From Rhodococcus sp. SGAir0479 (GTDB lineage Bacteria > Actinomycetota > Actinomycetes > Mycobacteriales > Mycobacteriaceae), in contig NZ_CP039432.1 in NCBI RefSeq assembly GCF_005484805.1, forward strand, positions 3,162,001 through 3,226,000: 64,000 bases of DNA, in the 5' to 3' direction. Positions within the stretch are counted from its first letter, which is position 1. The number at the start of each line of letters is the position of its first letter. A program made the position numbers and the translations under genes. Positions 33,221 through 43,380 of the stretch are shown one piece after another. Under the pieces are notes generated by a model, which was not told where the DNA came from, searched no databases, and saw only the letters and a list, made by a program, of their open reading frames with translations.

Positions 33221-35509
33221 CTACCCCTGCGCGGCACGCCGCCGCAAACGCCGAGCCGCCGCGACCAGATTGCGCAGCGACGGCTCGAGCTGCCAGTAGT
33301 GGCGGGTCTTGAGGCCGCCGTCGGGGTTCGCCCACAACCGGTCGAGTTCCACCGATTCGGCGGCCTCCGTCAGCAGGGCGTCGAGTTCGTCGATGTCGGG
33401 GATACGCGCCGACCGGCTCTCGTACACGCCGGGCCCGACGCCGTGCGTGAGAGCCTTCTCCTTGATCGCCTCGAGCACCCAGCTGATCGACCGCGTCGCG
33501 ACGATCGCGGTGACGTCGGCGTCGAGTCGTTCGATGGCGTCCACGACGGACCGCTGACCGGAATAGGTCAGGTGCGTGTGGATCTGCGTCGCCGGCTTGG
33601 CCCCGCCGGTGGCCAGACGGAACGCGTCGACGGCCCAGTCCAGGTACTCCTTGCGCCCGGTCTTCCGCAGCGGCAGCAGTTCCCGGATGGCCGGCTCGTC
33701 GACCTGGATGATCGCGATACCGGCGGCCTCGAGGTCGGCGATCTCGTCCCGGATCGCGAGCGCCAACTGGTCGGCGGTCTCGTGCAGCGGCTGGTCCTGA
33801 CGCACGAACGAGCGCGCCAGCATCGTGACCGGACCGGTGAGCATGCCCTTGACCGGCTTGTCGGTCAGGGACTGCGCGTACGTGATCCACTCGACGGTCA
33901 TCGGCTTCGGGCGACGGACGTCGCCGTACAGCACCGGCGGACGGGTGCACCGTGAGCCGTACGCCTGCACCCAGCCGTTGTGGGTGAACGCGTAGCCCTC
34001 GAGCAGTTCCGCGAAGTACTGCACCATGTCGTTGCGCTCGTGCTCGCCGTGAACGAAGACGTCCAGGCCGATGTCCTCCTGCAGCGCGATCGTCTTGGCG
34101 ATCTCGTCCTGGATCCGCTTGTAGTACTCGTCCCAGTCCAGGCGACCCTCGCCCAGTTCGTAACGGGCCTGGCGGATCTCGTCCGTCTGCGGGAACGACC
34201 CGAGCGTGGTCGCGGGCACCGGCGGGAGGTTCAGCCGCGCCTGCTGCGCGATCCGGCGCTCCTCGTACGGCGCGCGCACACGATGCTCGGGACGGATGGC
34301 GTTGACCCGGGCGCGGACGTCGTGCTTCTGCTTGAAATGCACGGACGTCGGCTTCTTGCGCCACCGCTCGGACGGTCCCTCGGTGAGGGCGCGCGCGAGC
34401 GAGACCACCTCGCCCACCTTCTGTTTCGCGAACGCGAGCCGGTCCGCGACGTCCCCGGGCATGTCGTACTCCATGAGCACGTCGTACGGCACGTGCAGCA
34501 GCGAGCACGAGGTGGAGACCACCAGGTCCGGGGTGACGTCCTTGATCTGGTTCAGGTAGGTGAGCGTGTTGAACCGGTCGACGCGCCACACGTTGCGGCC
34601 GTCGACGATGCCGGCGTAGATCCGCTTGCGCCGGATCCCGGGGATCTTCGCCAGATCCTCGGCGGTGATGCGGCCGTTGACCAGGTCCAACCCCAGGGCC
34701 TCGACGGGGGTCGCGGCCAAAATCGGCAGCGCCTCCCCCAGCGAGCCGTACGGCCCGGTGACGAGGATGCGCGGGCGCAGCGGAGCGTGCGCGAGCTTCT
34801 CGTAGGCGCGGCCGAGCGCCGCCAGCTCCTCCGGGGTGCGATCCTCGGTGAAGCACGGCTCGTCCAGCTGGACGCACGTCGCGCCGGCCTTCGCGAGCTG
34901 CGCGAACAACTTCTCGTACTCCGGCAGCAGCCGGTCGAGCAGGTCGAGTGTCGCGAATCCTTCGGCAGTGGAGCCGGGCGCGACCTTCGACAGCAGCAGC
35001 AGCGACACCGGTCCGAGAACGACCGGACGCAGTTCGATACCCCGCGCCTTGGCCCGCTCGAACTCGTCGAGCACTGTCGCCGAACGCAATTCGAACGTCG
35101 AGTTCTCCGACAGTTCGGGCTGGCGGTAGTGGTAGTTGGTCCCGAAGAACCGCACCAGTTCGAGCGGAGGGAAGTCGGGCCGGCCGCGGGCCAACGTGAA
35201 GTAGAAGTCGAGGGGATCGAGTTCGCTCTCGAGCGGTGCGAACCGCTCGGGCACCGCACCGAAGAGCAGCGCGTTGTCGAGCACGTGGTCGTAGTAGGAG
35301 AACGTGTTTCCGGGAACCTGGGTCAACCCGGTCGCGGCCAGCTCACTCCACGTCTGCTCCTGCAGTTCCCGTGCCACGGAGACGAGTTGGGACTGGGAGC
35401 CGGTGCCGTGCCAGTAGGCCTCGAGGGCCCGCTTGAGTTCACGGCGGGGCCCGATGCGCGGGTATCCGAGGACACTGGATCCGTACCCGGCGGTGTTTGC
35501 GGCGGACAT
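33221..35509 (-). CDS. metE: Cobalamin-independent methionine synthase, zinc ligands replaced
   Basis: 762 residues, full family length, both barrels present (LGYPRIGPRRELKRALE at the N-terminus, LGSFPQTDEIR at the start of the second). The folate/substrate residues are kept (HGEHERNDM, IIQVDEPAIRELLPLR). Compared with E. coli MetE from memory, of the zinc ligands only His641 remains (THLTYS instead of THMCYC): Cys643 is Thr, Glu665 is Val (AIVATRS for TIETSRS) and Cys726 is Gly (NPDGGLKTR for NPDCGLKTR). The DNA supports these codons. Either the enzyme uses another chemistry or it is not a methionine synthase. A long hairpin forms in its leader. Confidence 0.85.
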   Translation of the reverse strand: MSAANTAGYGSSVLGYPRIGPRRELKRALEAYWHGTGSQSQLVSVARELQEQTWSELAATGLTQVPGNTFSYYDHVLDNALLFGAVPERFAPLESELDPLDFYFTLARGRPDFPPLELVRFFGTNYHYRQPELSENSTFELRSATVLDEFERAKARGIELRPVVLGPVSLLLLSKVAPGSTAEGFATLDLLDRLLPEYEKLFAQLAKAGATCVQLDEPCFTEDRTPEELAALGRAYEKLAHAPLRPRILVTGPYGSLGEALPILAATPVEALGLDLVNGRITAEDLAKIPGIRRKRIYAGIVDGRNVWRVDRFNTLTYLNQIKDVTPDLVVSTSCSLLHVPYDVLMEYDMPGDVADRLAFAKQKVGEVVSLARALTEGPSERWRKKPTSVHFKQKHDVRARVNAIRPEHRVRAPYEERRIAQQARLNLPPVPATTLGSFPQTDEIRQARYELGEGRLDWDEYYKRIQDEIAKTIALQEDIGLDVFVHGEHERNDMVQYFAELLEGYAFTHNGWVQAYGSRCTRPPVLYGDVRRPKPMTVEWITYAQSLTDKPVKGMLTGPVTMLARSFVRQDQPLHETADQLALAIRDEIADLEAAGIAIIQVDEPAIRELLPLRKTGRKEYLDWAVDAFRLATGGAKPATQIHTHLTYSGQRSVVDAIERLDADVTAIVATRSISWVLEAIKEKALTHGVGPGVYESRSARIPDIDELDALLTEAAESVELDRLWANPDGGLKTRHYWQLEPSLRNLVAAARRLRRRAAQG

Positions 35510-35534
35510 GCGGATCGACCTTTCCCTTCAAGCG

Positions 35535-35595
35535 CCTCGCGCCCGTGCACCCTGTCCGCTGCCGAGAGTGCGGACAAGGCACACGGGCGCCGAGG
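35535..35595 (-). promoter_or_regulatory. Long hairpin in the metE leader
   Basis: Arms 35539-35559 and 35570-35590 pair along 21 positions (three G-U pairs on the minus-strand RNA) around a 10-base loop; four more pairs (35535-35538 with 35592-35595) follow a one-base bulge. It ends 25 bases before the metE ATG and lies after the fadB2 stop. No T-run follows, so it may be a leader structure or the end of the fadB2 transcript. Confidence 0.65.
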
Positions 35596-35624
35596 AGCTG
35601 GCTGGTGTTGCCGTAAAGTGCTGT

Positions 35625-36521
35625 CTAGCTTGCCTTCTTGGTGGCACGGCCGTTGTCGGCGTATTCGTAGAAGCCGGCACCCGACTTCTTGCCGACGAGC
35701 CCTGCCTCGACCATCCGCAGCAGCAGTGGCGGGGCCGAGTACAGCGGCTCCTTGAACTCCTCGTACATCGAGTCGGCGATCGACTTGACGGTGTCAAGTC
35801 CCACCAGATCGGTCAGCGCGAGCGGACCCATCGGGTGCGCACATCCGAGCACCATCGCCTTGTCGACGTCTTCCTTGGTGGCGAAACCGGACTCCACCAT
35901 GCGGATCGCGGAGAGCAGGTACGGCACCAGCAGCGCGTTGACGACGAAACCGGACCGGTCCGCCGACCGCACCACCTGCTTGCCGAGCAACTCGCTCGCG
36001 AACGTCTCCGCCCGCGCGGACACCGCGGGGCTGGTCTTGAGCGTCGTGACCAGCTCGACGAGCGGGAGGACGGGAACCGGATTGAAGAAGTGCATCCCGA
36101 TCACGCGCTCCGGCGCCTTGGTCGCGATACCCAGCTTCATGATCGGGATCGAGGACGTGTTCGATGCGAGCACCGCGTCCGGATCCGTCACGATCTCGTC
36201 GAGTTCGGTGAAGATCTCGCTCTTGATCTTCTCGTCCTCGACGACGGCCTCCACTACGAGCTGCCGGTCTGCGAAGTCACCGAGGTCGGAGGTGAAGCGC
36301 AGCCGCCAGGCGGCCTGCTCCCGCTCGCGTTCGGTGATCTTGCCACTGCTCACTCCGCGATCGAGCGAGCGCAGGATGCGCGAGCGTCCCGCCGCAGCGA
36401 GCTCGCGGGTCTGCTCGAACACCAGCACGTCGATGTGTGCACGAGCGCACACCTCGGCGATTCCGGAACCCATGATGCCGGCGCCGATCACGCCGACGCG
36501 CTGAATCTTTTCGCTGGTCAC
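35625..36521 (-). CDS. fadB2: 3-hydroxybutyryl-CoA dehydrogenase
   Basis: 298 residues. Rossmann motif VIGAGIMGSGIAEV, NTSSIPI, the catalytic histidine/glutamate in GMHFFNPVPVLPLVE and the C-terminal GKKSGAGFYEY. Reversible oxidation of 3-hydroxybutyryl-CoA with NAD(P). GTG start with AGGAG upstream. Directly downstream of aceA on the same strand, as icl1-fadB2 in M. tuberculosis, which links it to fatty acid and C2 metabolism. Confidence 0.92.
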   Translation of the reverse strand: MTSEKIQRVGVIGAGIMGSGIAEVCARAHIDVLVFEQTRELAAAGRSRILRSLDRGVSSGKITEREREQAAWRLRFTSDLGDFADRQLVVEAVVEDEKIKSEIFTELDEIVTDPDAVLASNTSSIPIMKLGIATKAPERVIGMHFFNPVPVLPLVELVTTLKTSPAVSARAETFASELLGKQVVRSADRSGFVVNALLVPYLLSAIRMVESGFATKEDVDKAMVLGCAHPMGPLALTDLVGLDTVKSIADSMYEEFKEPLYSAPPLLLRMVEAGLVGKKSGAGFYEYADNGRATKKAS

Positions 36522-36556
36522 GTCAGCTCCTTTTCGAAGTGGAGGTCGGGTTCCCC

Positions 36557-36595
36557 GGAGGGGTCGGCGTAGGAGGACACCCCACCGACCCCTCC
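36557..36595 (-). terminator. Hairpin between aceA and fadB2
   Basis: Perfect 11-base arms (36557-36567, 36585-36595) and a 17-base loop in the 90-base gap. It may reduce read-through from aceA or protect the aceA 3' end. Confidence 0.6.
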
Positions 36596-36611
36596 CGAGA
36601 GGTCGAGAGGC

Positions 36612-37901
<1,290 letters not shown>

Positions 37902-38349
37902 CGAAAGCTCCACTTCTTCTCTGCTGCTACGGCCGGTACGGGCGTACTGCTTCGCACCATTGCCAGGCCGTTCGGATGTACCAACCGACAATGGCACAGA
38001 CGAAAACGGTCGTCTACCTGTTGCTAATGCCAATCTTCGCTAGGTTTTCATTTCAATCTGCGAAGCTTGCTAATTATCAAGCGGCCAAGCATGCGCTTGG
38101 GTTACCGATCGGTAGGAAACGAAGTTACCGGCAAGTAGGCTTCTACCTCGGCGTTCGCCCGAAAATCGGACATCGGCACGAAAGGTGAAATCGGACACGC
38201 CGGACAGGGCGTCGCAACACTCGCCCGCCGGCGGACACGGAGCACTTGTGAGGGCAATCACAAGACCGTGCGGTGGTTCCGCACACCGGAACGAACGGCA
38301 CGGCGGGTCACAGACACCTCGAGGCGGCCCCGAGAGGGCGGCCGGGCAC
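37902..38349. promoter_or_regulatory. 448-base aceA upstream region with several operator-like elements
   Basis: Lower in GC than the rest of the window. Contains two TTGCTAAT words (38021-38028 and 38067-38074), a RamB-like element reading AAGCTTCGCAGA on the minus strand (38068-38057; RamB sites in C. glutamicum contain CTTTGCAAA), an interrupted palindrome CCAAGC/GCTTGG (38085-38100) and the perfect palindrome TACCGATCGGTA (38103-38114). No gene is visible; nothing further in 38180-38349. Confidence 0.55.
38103..38114. promoter_or_regulatory. Perfect 12-bp palindrome TACCGATCGGTA
   Basis: Resembles operators of TetR-type regulators of lipid metabolism, about 200 bases upstream of aceA. 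Confidence 0.5.
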
Positions 38350-39225
38350 CTATCGGCGGCCGACGATCGCCACGCGGGCGTAGCCGTAGCGGGCGTCGAG
38401 CGCGGCACCCTGCGCCGAGAGGTCGTAGGAGTGCGACCCGAACTCGGCGCATTCGACCACCGCCGAGCCGCTGACGATCGGCGACAGCCGCGTCACCTCC
38501 CATTGGGTGTGCACGAGCCCGGCGCCCTCGCCGTCGGGCTGTGCCCCTCCGTCGCTGCCGAAGTCGGAGCGCCACGACTGGCAGGCGAGCCAGTCCGGTG
38601 TCAACTGCACCGGTCCGGAACCGCATTCCTCCAGATCCACCCGGCCGACCACTCCACGGCCGGACCCGTCGGTCGGCGAGATCGAGAAGCCCATGCCGCC
38701 GACGCCGTTCACCAGGCTCAGCGACGTCTGCGGCAGGTCGGGCAGCCCGAACGGGTCGCGGTCTCCCTCGTCGAGGGGGGCGCCGACCAACAGGTCGGAG
38801 GTGAACGCGCTCTCGTCCTGCTCGCCCGGCAGCAGGCAACTGCACGACATCCCGGCGAACAAACGGCCGCTCGGCACGCCGACGGAGTCGGAGTCGGCCG
38901 ACAGCGGTTCGACGATCCACACGGCAAGCTGCGGGACGTCGGGCACTGCGCACGACTCGGGAAGCAACGCGCGGGCGAAACCGTGGGTGAGGTCGGTGGT
39001 GAGCACCAGCCACCGCGCGGTCACCGAGATAGCGTCGGGGTCGTCCTCGCGGCCGCCCCAGCCGACGTCGCCGTCGGAGCCCTCCGGGCGCGCCGGCGCC
39101 GCGTCCGCGTCCCCGCCGACGAGCGCGTCGTCGACCGTCTGGACCGTCTCGACCGACTCGGCGGGCGAGGAGAGCGTCGGGGAACGGAGTCCGCCGCGCG
39201 CGCGACGCCTCGACGTGAAGATCAT
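38350..39225 (-). CDS. Hypothetical protein
   Basis: 291 residues, not recognised. After a basic start (IFTSRRRARGG) there is a disordered Pro/Ser/Asp region to about 65, then a beta-rich acidic domain with four or five cysteines (SCAVPD, SCSCLLPGE, EECGSG, ACQSW, ECAEF). No signal peptide or membrane helix. Codon pattern is that of a real actinobacterial gene. It lies between aceA and ramB, divergent from the latter. Confidence 0.6.
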   Translation of the reverse strand: MIFTSRRRARGGLRSPTLSSPAESVETVQTVDDALVGGDADAAPARPEGSDGDVGWGGREDDPDAISVTARWLVLTTDLTHGFARALLPESCAVPDVPQLAVWIVEPLSADSDSVGVPSGRLFAGMSCSCLLPGEQDESAFTSDLLVGAPLDEGDRDPFGLPDLPQTSLSLVNGVGGMGFSISPTDGSGRGVVGRVDLEECGSGPVQLTPDWLACQSWRSDFGSDGGAQPDGEGAGLVHTQWEVTRLSPIVSGSAVVECAEFGSHSYDLSAQGAALDARYGYARVAIVGRR

Positions 39226-39578
39226 GGTGACCTCTGGCGAACCCTCGTCGTGTGACAGGTCGTGCTCGGTCCTGCTTCTGCTGCCACGGATGTCTGGGGA
39301 CGGACCGCGCTCGGGTCGGAGGGCAGCGCAGACCGGGGGTCCCGCCGTCCGGCGGCGGGTGCCCGCGTGTGTTCGCTCAGGACGCGTGAGCCCCCGCCGC
39401 GCGCCCCGAACTGCCTGGCAATCAATGTCTTACACAAAACGCACACTGACTGCCGCTCAGCATTTTCCACAGTCCCCGAGATGTCAAGACTTGTTCGCCA
39501 AACGTGACCGACGGTCGGTTCACGGGAACTGCTAACGAACCCTTTGCACGGTTAGCAGCACGCTCGTACCCTGGGTTC
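39226..39578. other. 353-base intergenic region between the hypothetical gene and ramB
   Basis: The right end holds the ramB promoter and operator (below). The left two thirds shows no gene; a short lower-GC segment (39421-39500) is present. Confidence 0.5.
39529..39572 (+). promoter_or_regulatory. ramB leaderless promoter and operator
   Basis: TTGCAC (39544-39549), spacer 17, TACCCT (39567-39572), which ends 6 bases before the ramB ATG. Around the -35 box is an inverted repeat CTGCTAAC/GTTAGCAG (39529-39536, 39551-39558), and CTTTGCA (the core of C. glutamicum RamB sites) overlaps the -35. This fits autorepression by RamB. Confidence 0.65.
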
Positions 39579-40988
39579 ATGTCCAAGACCTTCGTCGGCG
39601 CCCGTCTGCGTCAGCTCCGGACCGAGCGCGGCCTGAGCCAGGCGGCGCTCGCGAAGACGCTGGAGATCTCCGCGAGCTACCTCAATCAGATCGAGCACGA
39701 CGTCCGGCCGCTCACGGTGCCGGTGTTGCTGCGCATCAGCGAGGTGTTCGGGGTCGACACCACGTTCTTCTCGTCCCAGGACGACACCCGGCTGATCGCG
39801 GAACTGCGCGAGGTCGCGCTCGACAAGGACATGGGCATCGACGCCGACGCGCAGGAGATCGCCGAGATGGTCTCGTCGCACCCGGGTCTGGCGAAGGCGC
39901 TGGTGAACATGCACCGCCGCTACCGCAACACGTCCGCGCAGCTGGCCGCGGCCACCGAGGACCGGTTCAGCGACGGCAGCGGCAGCGGGTCCATCACGAT
40001 GCCGCACGAGGAAGTGCGCGACTACTTCTATCAACGGCAGAACTACATCCACGACCTCGACACCGCCGCCGAGGAGCTCACCGCCCGTCTGCGCTTCCAC
40101 CGCGGCGACATCGCCGAGGGCATCGCACGCCGGCTCGAGAACCTGCACGACGTGCAGATCGTGCGCCGCATCGATCTGGGCGAGAACGTGCTGCACCGCT
40201 ACGACCCGGAGACCCGGCTGCTCGAGATCTCGCCGGCCCTGTCCGGTGGGCAGCAGGTGTTCAAGTTCGCGACCGAACTCGCGTACCTCGAATGCGGGGA
40301 CCTGCTGCGCAAGTTGGTGGACGAGGGCAACTTCACGTCCGACGAGGCGCGGTCGCTGGCGATGCTCGGCCTGGCCAACTACTTCGCGGCGGCGACCGTG
40401 CTGCCCTACGGCCAGTTCCACGAGATCGCGGAGGACTTCCGGTACGACATCGAACGGCTGTCCGCGTTCTACGCGATCAGCTACGAGACCATCTGTCACC
40501 GGCTCTCGACGCTGCAGCGCCCCAAGCAGCGGGGCGTGCCGTGGTCGTTCGTCCGGGTCGACCGTGCCGGAAACATGTCGAAGCGTCAGTCCGCCACGGG
40601 CTTCCACTTCTCGTCGAGTGGCGGCACCTGCCCGCTGTGGAACGTGTACGAGACCTTCGCCTACCCGGGCAAGATCATGACGCAGATCGCGCAGATGCCC
40701 GACGGCCGCAACTACCTGTGGGTGGCGCGCACCGTCGAGCGCCGCGCGCAGCGGTACGGCCAGCCCGGCAAGACGTTCGCGATCGGTCTGGGCTGCGAAC
40801 TGCGGCACGCACCGCGGGTGGTGTACGCCGACGGCCTGGACCTCGGCGGCAGCACCGCCACCCCGATCGGCGCCGGCTGCCGCGTGTGCGAGCGGATCAA
40901 CTGCCCGCAGCGGGCGTTCCCGCCGCTGGGCAAGGAACTCGACATCAACGAGCACCGCAGCTCGGTGTCGCCCTACACCGTGCGCTGA
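39579..40988 (+). CDS. ramB: RamB-like transcriptional regulator of acetate/glyoxylate metabolism
   Basis: 469 residues. XRE helix-turn-helix at 7-60 (RLRQLRTERGLSQAALAKTLEISASYLNQIE), a central region with degenerate IrrE-like FATELAYLE, and a C-terminal domain with SGGTCPLWNVYETF and CRVCERINCPQRAFPP, as in the RamB/ScfR family. In C. glutamicum and M. tuberculosis it represses aceA, aceB and its own gene. The orthologue sits beside icl1 in M. tuberculosis. Confidence 0.9.
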   Translation: MSKTFVGARLRQLRTERGLSQAALAKTLEISASYLNQIEHDVRPLTVPVLLRISEVFGVDTTFFSSQDDTRLIAELREVALDKDMGIDADAQEIAEMVSSHPGLAKALVNMHRRYRNTSAQLAAATEDRFSDGSGSGSITMPHEEVRDYFYQRQNYIHDLDTAAEELTARLRFHRGDIAEGIARRLENLHDVQIVRRIDLGENVLHRYDPETRLLEISPALSGGQQVFKFATELAYLECGDLLRKLVDEGNFTSDEARSLAMLGLANYFAAATVLPYGQFHEIAEDFRYDIERLSAFYAISYETICHRLSTLQRPKQRGVPWSFVRVDRAGNMSKRQSATGFHFSSSGGTCPLWNVYETFAYPGKIMTQIAQMPDGRNYLWVARTVERRAQRYGQPGKTFAIGLGCELRHAPRVVYADGLDLGGSTATPIGAGCRVCERINCPQRAFPPLGKELDINEHRSSVSPYTVR

Positions 40989-41193
40989 CCCCGCGCACCT
41001 TCTCCCCCACCCGAACCTCGTCCGTCGAGGCGTGTGAGCTCCTGTTCATGCGTGCGTAATACGCGACACCAACTCGTGACGCACAGACATTCCGGCGCAA
41101 CAACTTCCGCCTACTGTCTCCAGTCACGGATACAGCGTCGTATACGTACCTCCGCGCAGCTCAGCGCCGTTCTCTCGACGGAAAGGCTCGTCC

Positions 41194-42462
41194 ATGCCCA
41201 CGTTCTCGAAGCGTGCTCTCACCGCCCCTGCCGCGCTGGCGGCGCTCGGCCTGGTCCTCACCGCCTGCGGCAGCAAGGCGTCCGACACCTCGGCCGCCGG
41301 GGCGACGTCCGCCGCCTCCTGCGTCGACACGTCGGGCGACACGATCAAGGTCGGGTCCCTCAATTCGCTCTCGGGCACGATGGCGATCAGCGAGGTCACC
41401 GTCCGCGACTCGATCGCGCTGGCGGTCGAGGAGATCAACGCGGCCGGCGGGGTGCTCGGCAAGCAGATCCGCATCGTCGCCGAGGACGGCGCGTCCGAGC
41501 CGACGGTCTTCGCCGAGAAGGCCGAGAAGCTCATCAGCAGCGATTGTGTCGCAGCGGTTTTCGGCGGCTGGACGTCGTCGAGCCGCAAGGCCATGCTACC
41601 GGTGTTCGAGGATGCGGGCGCGCTGCTGTACTACCCCGTCCAGTACGAGGGCCTCGAGGATTCGCCCAACATCTTCTACACCGGCGCCACCACCAACCAG
41701 CAGATCGTCCCGGCCCTGGACTACCTGAAGGAGAAGGGCGTCAAGTCGCTGTACCTGGTGGGCAGCGACTACGTGTTCCCGCAGACCGCGAACCGCATCA
41801 TCAAGGCGTACGCCGCCGCCAACGGCATCGAGATCAAGGGCGAGGACTACACCCCGCTGGGCTCCACCGACTTCTCGACGATCGTCAACAAGGTCCGGGC
41901 CGCCGACGCCGACGCCGTCTTCAACACGCTCAACGGCGACTCCAACGTCGCATTCTTCCGCGAGTACGCGAACGTTGGCCTGAAAGCCGCTGACATGCCG
42001 GTGGTCTCGGTGTCGATCGCCGAGGAGGAGGTCGGCGGCATCGGCGCGCAGAACGTCACCGGCCAGCTCACCGCGTGGAACTACTACCAGACCGTCGACT
42101 CGCCCGAGAACACGAAGTTCGTCGCGGCGTACAAGGCGAAGTACGGCGCGAACAAGCCCACGTCGGATCCGATGGAGGCCGCGTACACGTCGGTGTACCT
42201 GTGGAAGAACACCGTCGAGAAGGCGAATTCGTTCGCCGTGCCGGACGTGCAGGCCGCGGCCGACGGCGTCACCTTCCAGGCGCCCGAGGGCCCGGTCACG
42301 ATCGACGGCGACAATCACCACATCACCAAGACCGCCCGCATCGGCGAGATCCGCGGCGACGGCCTGATCTACACCGTGTGGGAGTCCGACGGCCCGATCC
42401 AGCCGGACCCGTACCTCGAGAGCTACGACTGGGCGAAAGGCCTGTCCGGCTCGGGTAGCTGA
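41194..42462 (+). CDS. urtA: Urea-type ABC transporter substrate-binding lipoprotein
   Basis: 422 residues. Signal peptide with lipobox LTAC (Cys about 26). The type 1 periplasmic binding fold with [34 protein letters not shown] and [22 protein letters not shown] is specific for UrtA-type receptors of urea or short amides. First gene of urtABCDE and a carboxylase. AAAGG precedes the ATG. I see no riboswitch in the 205-base upstream gap. Confidence 0.9.
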   Translation: MPTFSKRALTAPAALAALGLVLTACGSKASDTSAAGATSAASCVDTSGDTIKVGSLNSLSGTMAISEVTVRDSIALAVEEINAAGGVLGKQIRIVAEDGASEPTVFAEKAEKLISSDCVAAVFGGWTSSSRKAMLPVFEDAGALLYYPVQYEGLEDSPNIFYTGATTNQQIVPALDYLKEKGVKSLYLVGSDYVFPQTANRIIKAYAAANGIEIKGEDYTPLGSTDFSTIVNKVRAADADAVFNTLNGDSNVAFFREYANVGLKAADMPVVSVSIAEEEVGGIGAQNVTGQLTAWNYYQTVDSPENTKFVAAYKAKYGANKPTSDPMEAAYTSVYLWKNTVEKANSFAVPDVQAAADGVTFQAPEGPVTIDGDNHHITKTARIGEIRGDGLIYTVWESDGPIQPDPYLESYDWAKGLSGSGS

Positions 42463-42495
42463 CTCACGAAAGACGACGAGGAAGGGCGGGCCCCT

Positions 42496-43380
42496 ATGGA
42501 TGTGGTTGTCGGGCAGCTGTTCACCGGCCTGAGCATCGGGTCGATCCTGTTGTTGGCGGCACTGGGCCTGTCGCTGACGTTCGGCCAGATGGGCGTGATC
42601 AACATGGCCCACGGCGAGTTCATCATGGCCGGCTCGTACACCGCGTACGTGGTGCAGCAGGTGGTGTCGAGTGCCGGCGCCTCCCTGGTGCTCTCGCTGC
42701 TGGTGGGGTTCGTGGTGGGCGGCCTGATGGGGGTGCTGCTCGAGGCCACGCTGATCCGGCGCATGTACCACCGTCCGCTCGACACGCTGCTGGTGACGTT
42801 CGGCGTGGGCCTGGTGCTGCAGCAGTTGGCGCGTGACATCTTCGGCGCCCCCGCCGTCAACGTCGTCGCCCCGTCGTGGCTGTCCGGGGGCGTCGAGATC
42901 CTCGGCGCCGTCGTACCGAAGACCCGCATCTTCATCCTGGTGCTCGCGGTCGTCGCGGTCGCGGCACTGTCCACCGTCCTGGCCAAGACGTCGACGGGCC
43001 GCCGGATCCGAGCCGTCGTGCAGAACCGCGACCTTGCCGAGACCAGCGGAATCTCCTCCCGCCGAACCGATGTCACGACGTTCTTCATCGGCTCGGGTCT
43101 CGCCGGCGTGGCCGGGGTGGCGCTGACGCTGATCGGCTCGACCAGTCCGACGATCGGGCAGTCGTATCTGATCGACGCGTTCCTGGTGGTCGTCATCGGC
43201 GGCCTCGGCCGGTTGGCCGGCGCGGTGATGGCCGCGTTCGCGCTGGGACTGCTCAATTCGTTCATCGAGTACTCGACCACCGCATCGATCGCGAAGGTGA
43301 TCGTGTTCGTGCTCATCGTCATCTTCCTGCAGGTGCGCCCGCAGGGGCTGTTCGTGGCCAAGACAAGGAGCCTCGTATGA
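42496..43380 (+). CDS. urtB: Urea-type ABC transporter permease UrtB
   Basis: 294 residues, about eight transmembrane segments, LivH-type permease. LTFGQMGVINMAHGEFIMAGSYTAYVVQ and VVIGGLGRLAGAVMAAFALG are characteristic of UrtB. Overlaps urtC by four bases (ATGA). Confidence 0.9.
   Translation: MDVVVGQLFTGLSIGSILLLAALGLSLTFGQMGVINMAHGEFIMAGSYTAYVVQQVVSSAGASLVLSLLVGFVVGGLMGVLLEATLIRRMYHRPLDTLLVTFGVGLVLQQLARDIFGAPAVNVVAPSWLSGGVEILGAVVPKTRIFILVLAVVAVAALSTVLAKTSTGRRIRAVVQNRDLAETSGISSRRTDVTTFFIGSGLAGVAGVALTLIGSTSPTIGQSYLIDAFLVVVIGGLGRLAGAVMAAFALGLLNSFIEYSTTASIAKVIVFVLIVIFLQVRPQGLFVAKTRSLV

Noticed and set aside
35510-35624. Possible cobalamin or SAM riboswitch before metE
   Set aside because: The leader is only about 115 bases and shows one long hairpin, not the multi-helix core or conserved boxes of those riboswitches.
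38085-38100. CCAAGC...GCTTGG as an intrinsic terminator
   Set aside because: Far from any gene end and without a T-run; an operator is more likely.
40989-41193. Possible guanidine (ykkC) riboswitch before urtA
   Set aside because: I could not find the conserved ykkC core segments; the gap has no clear structure.
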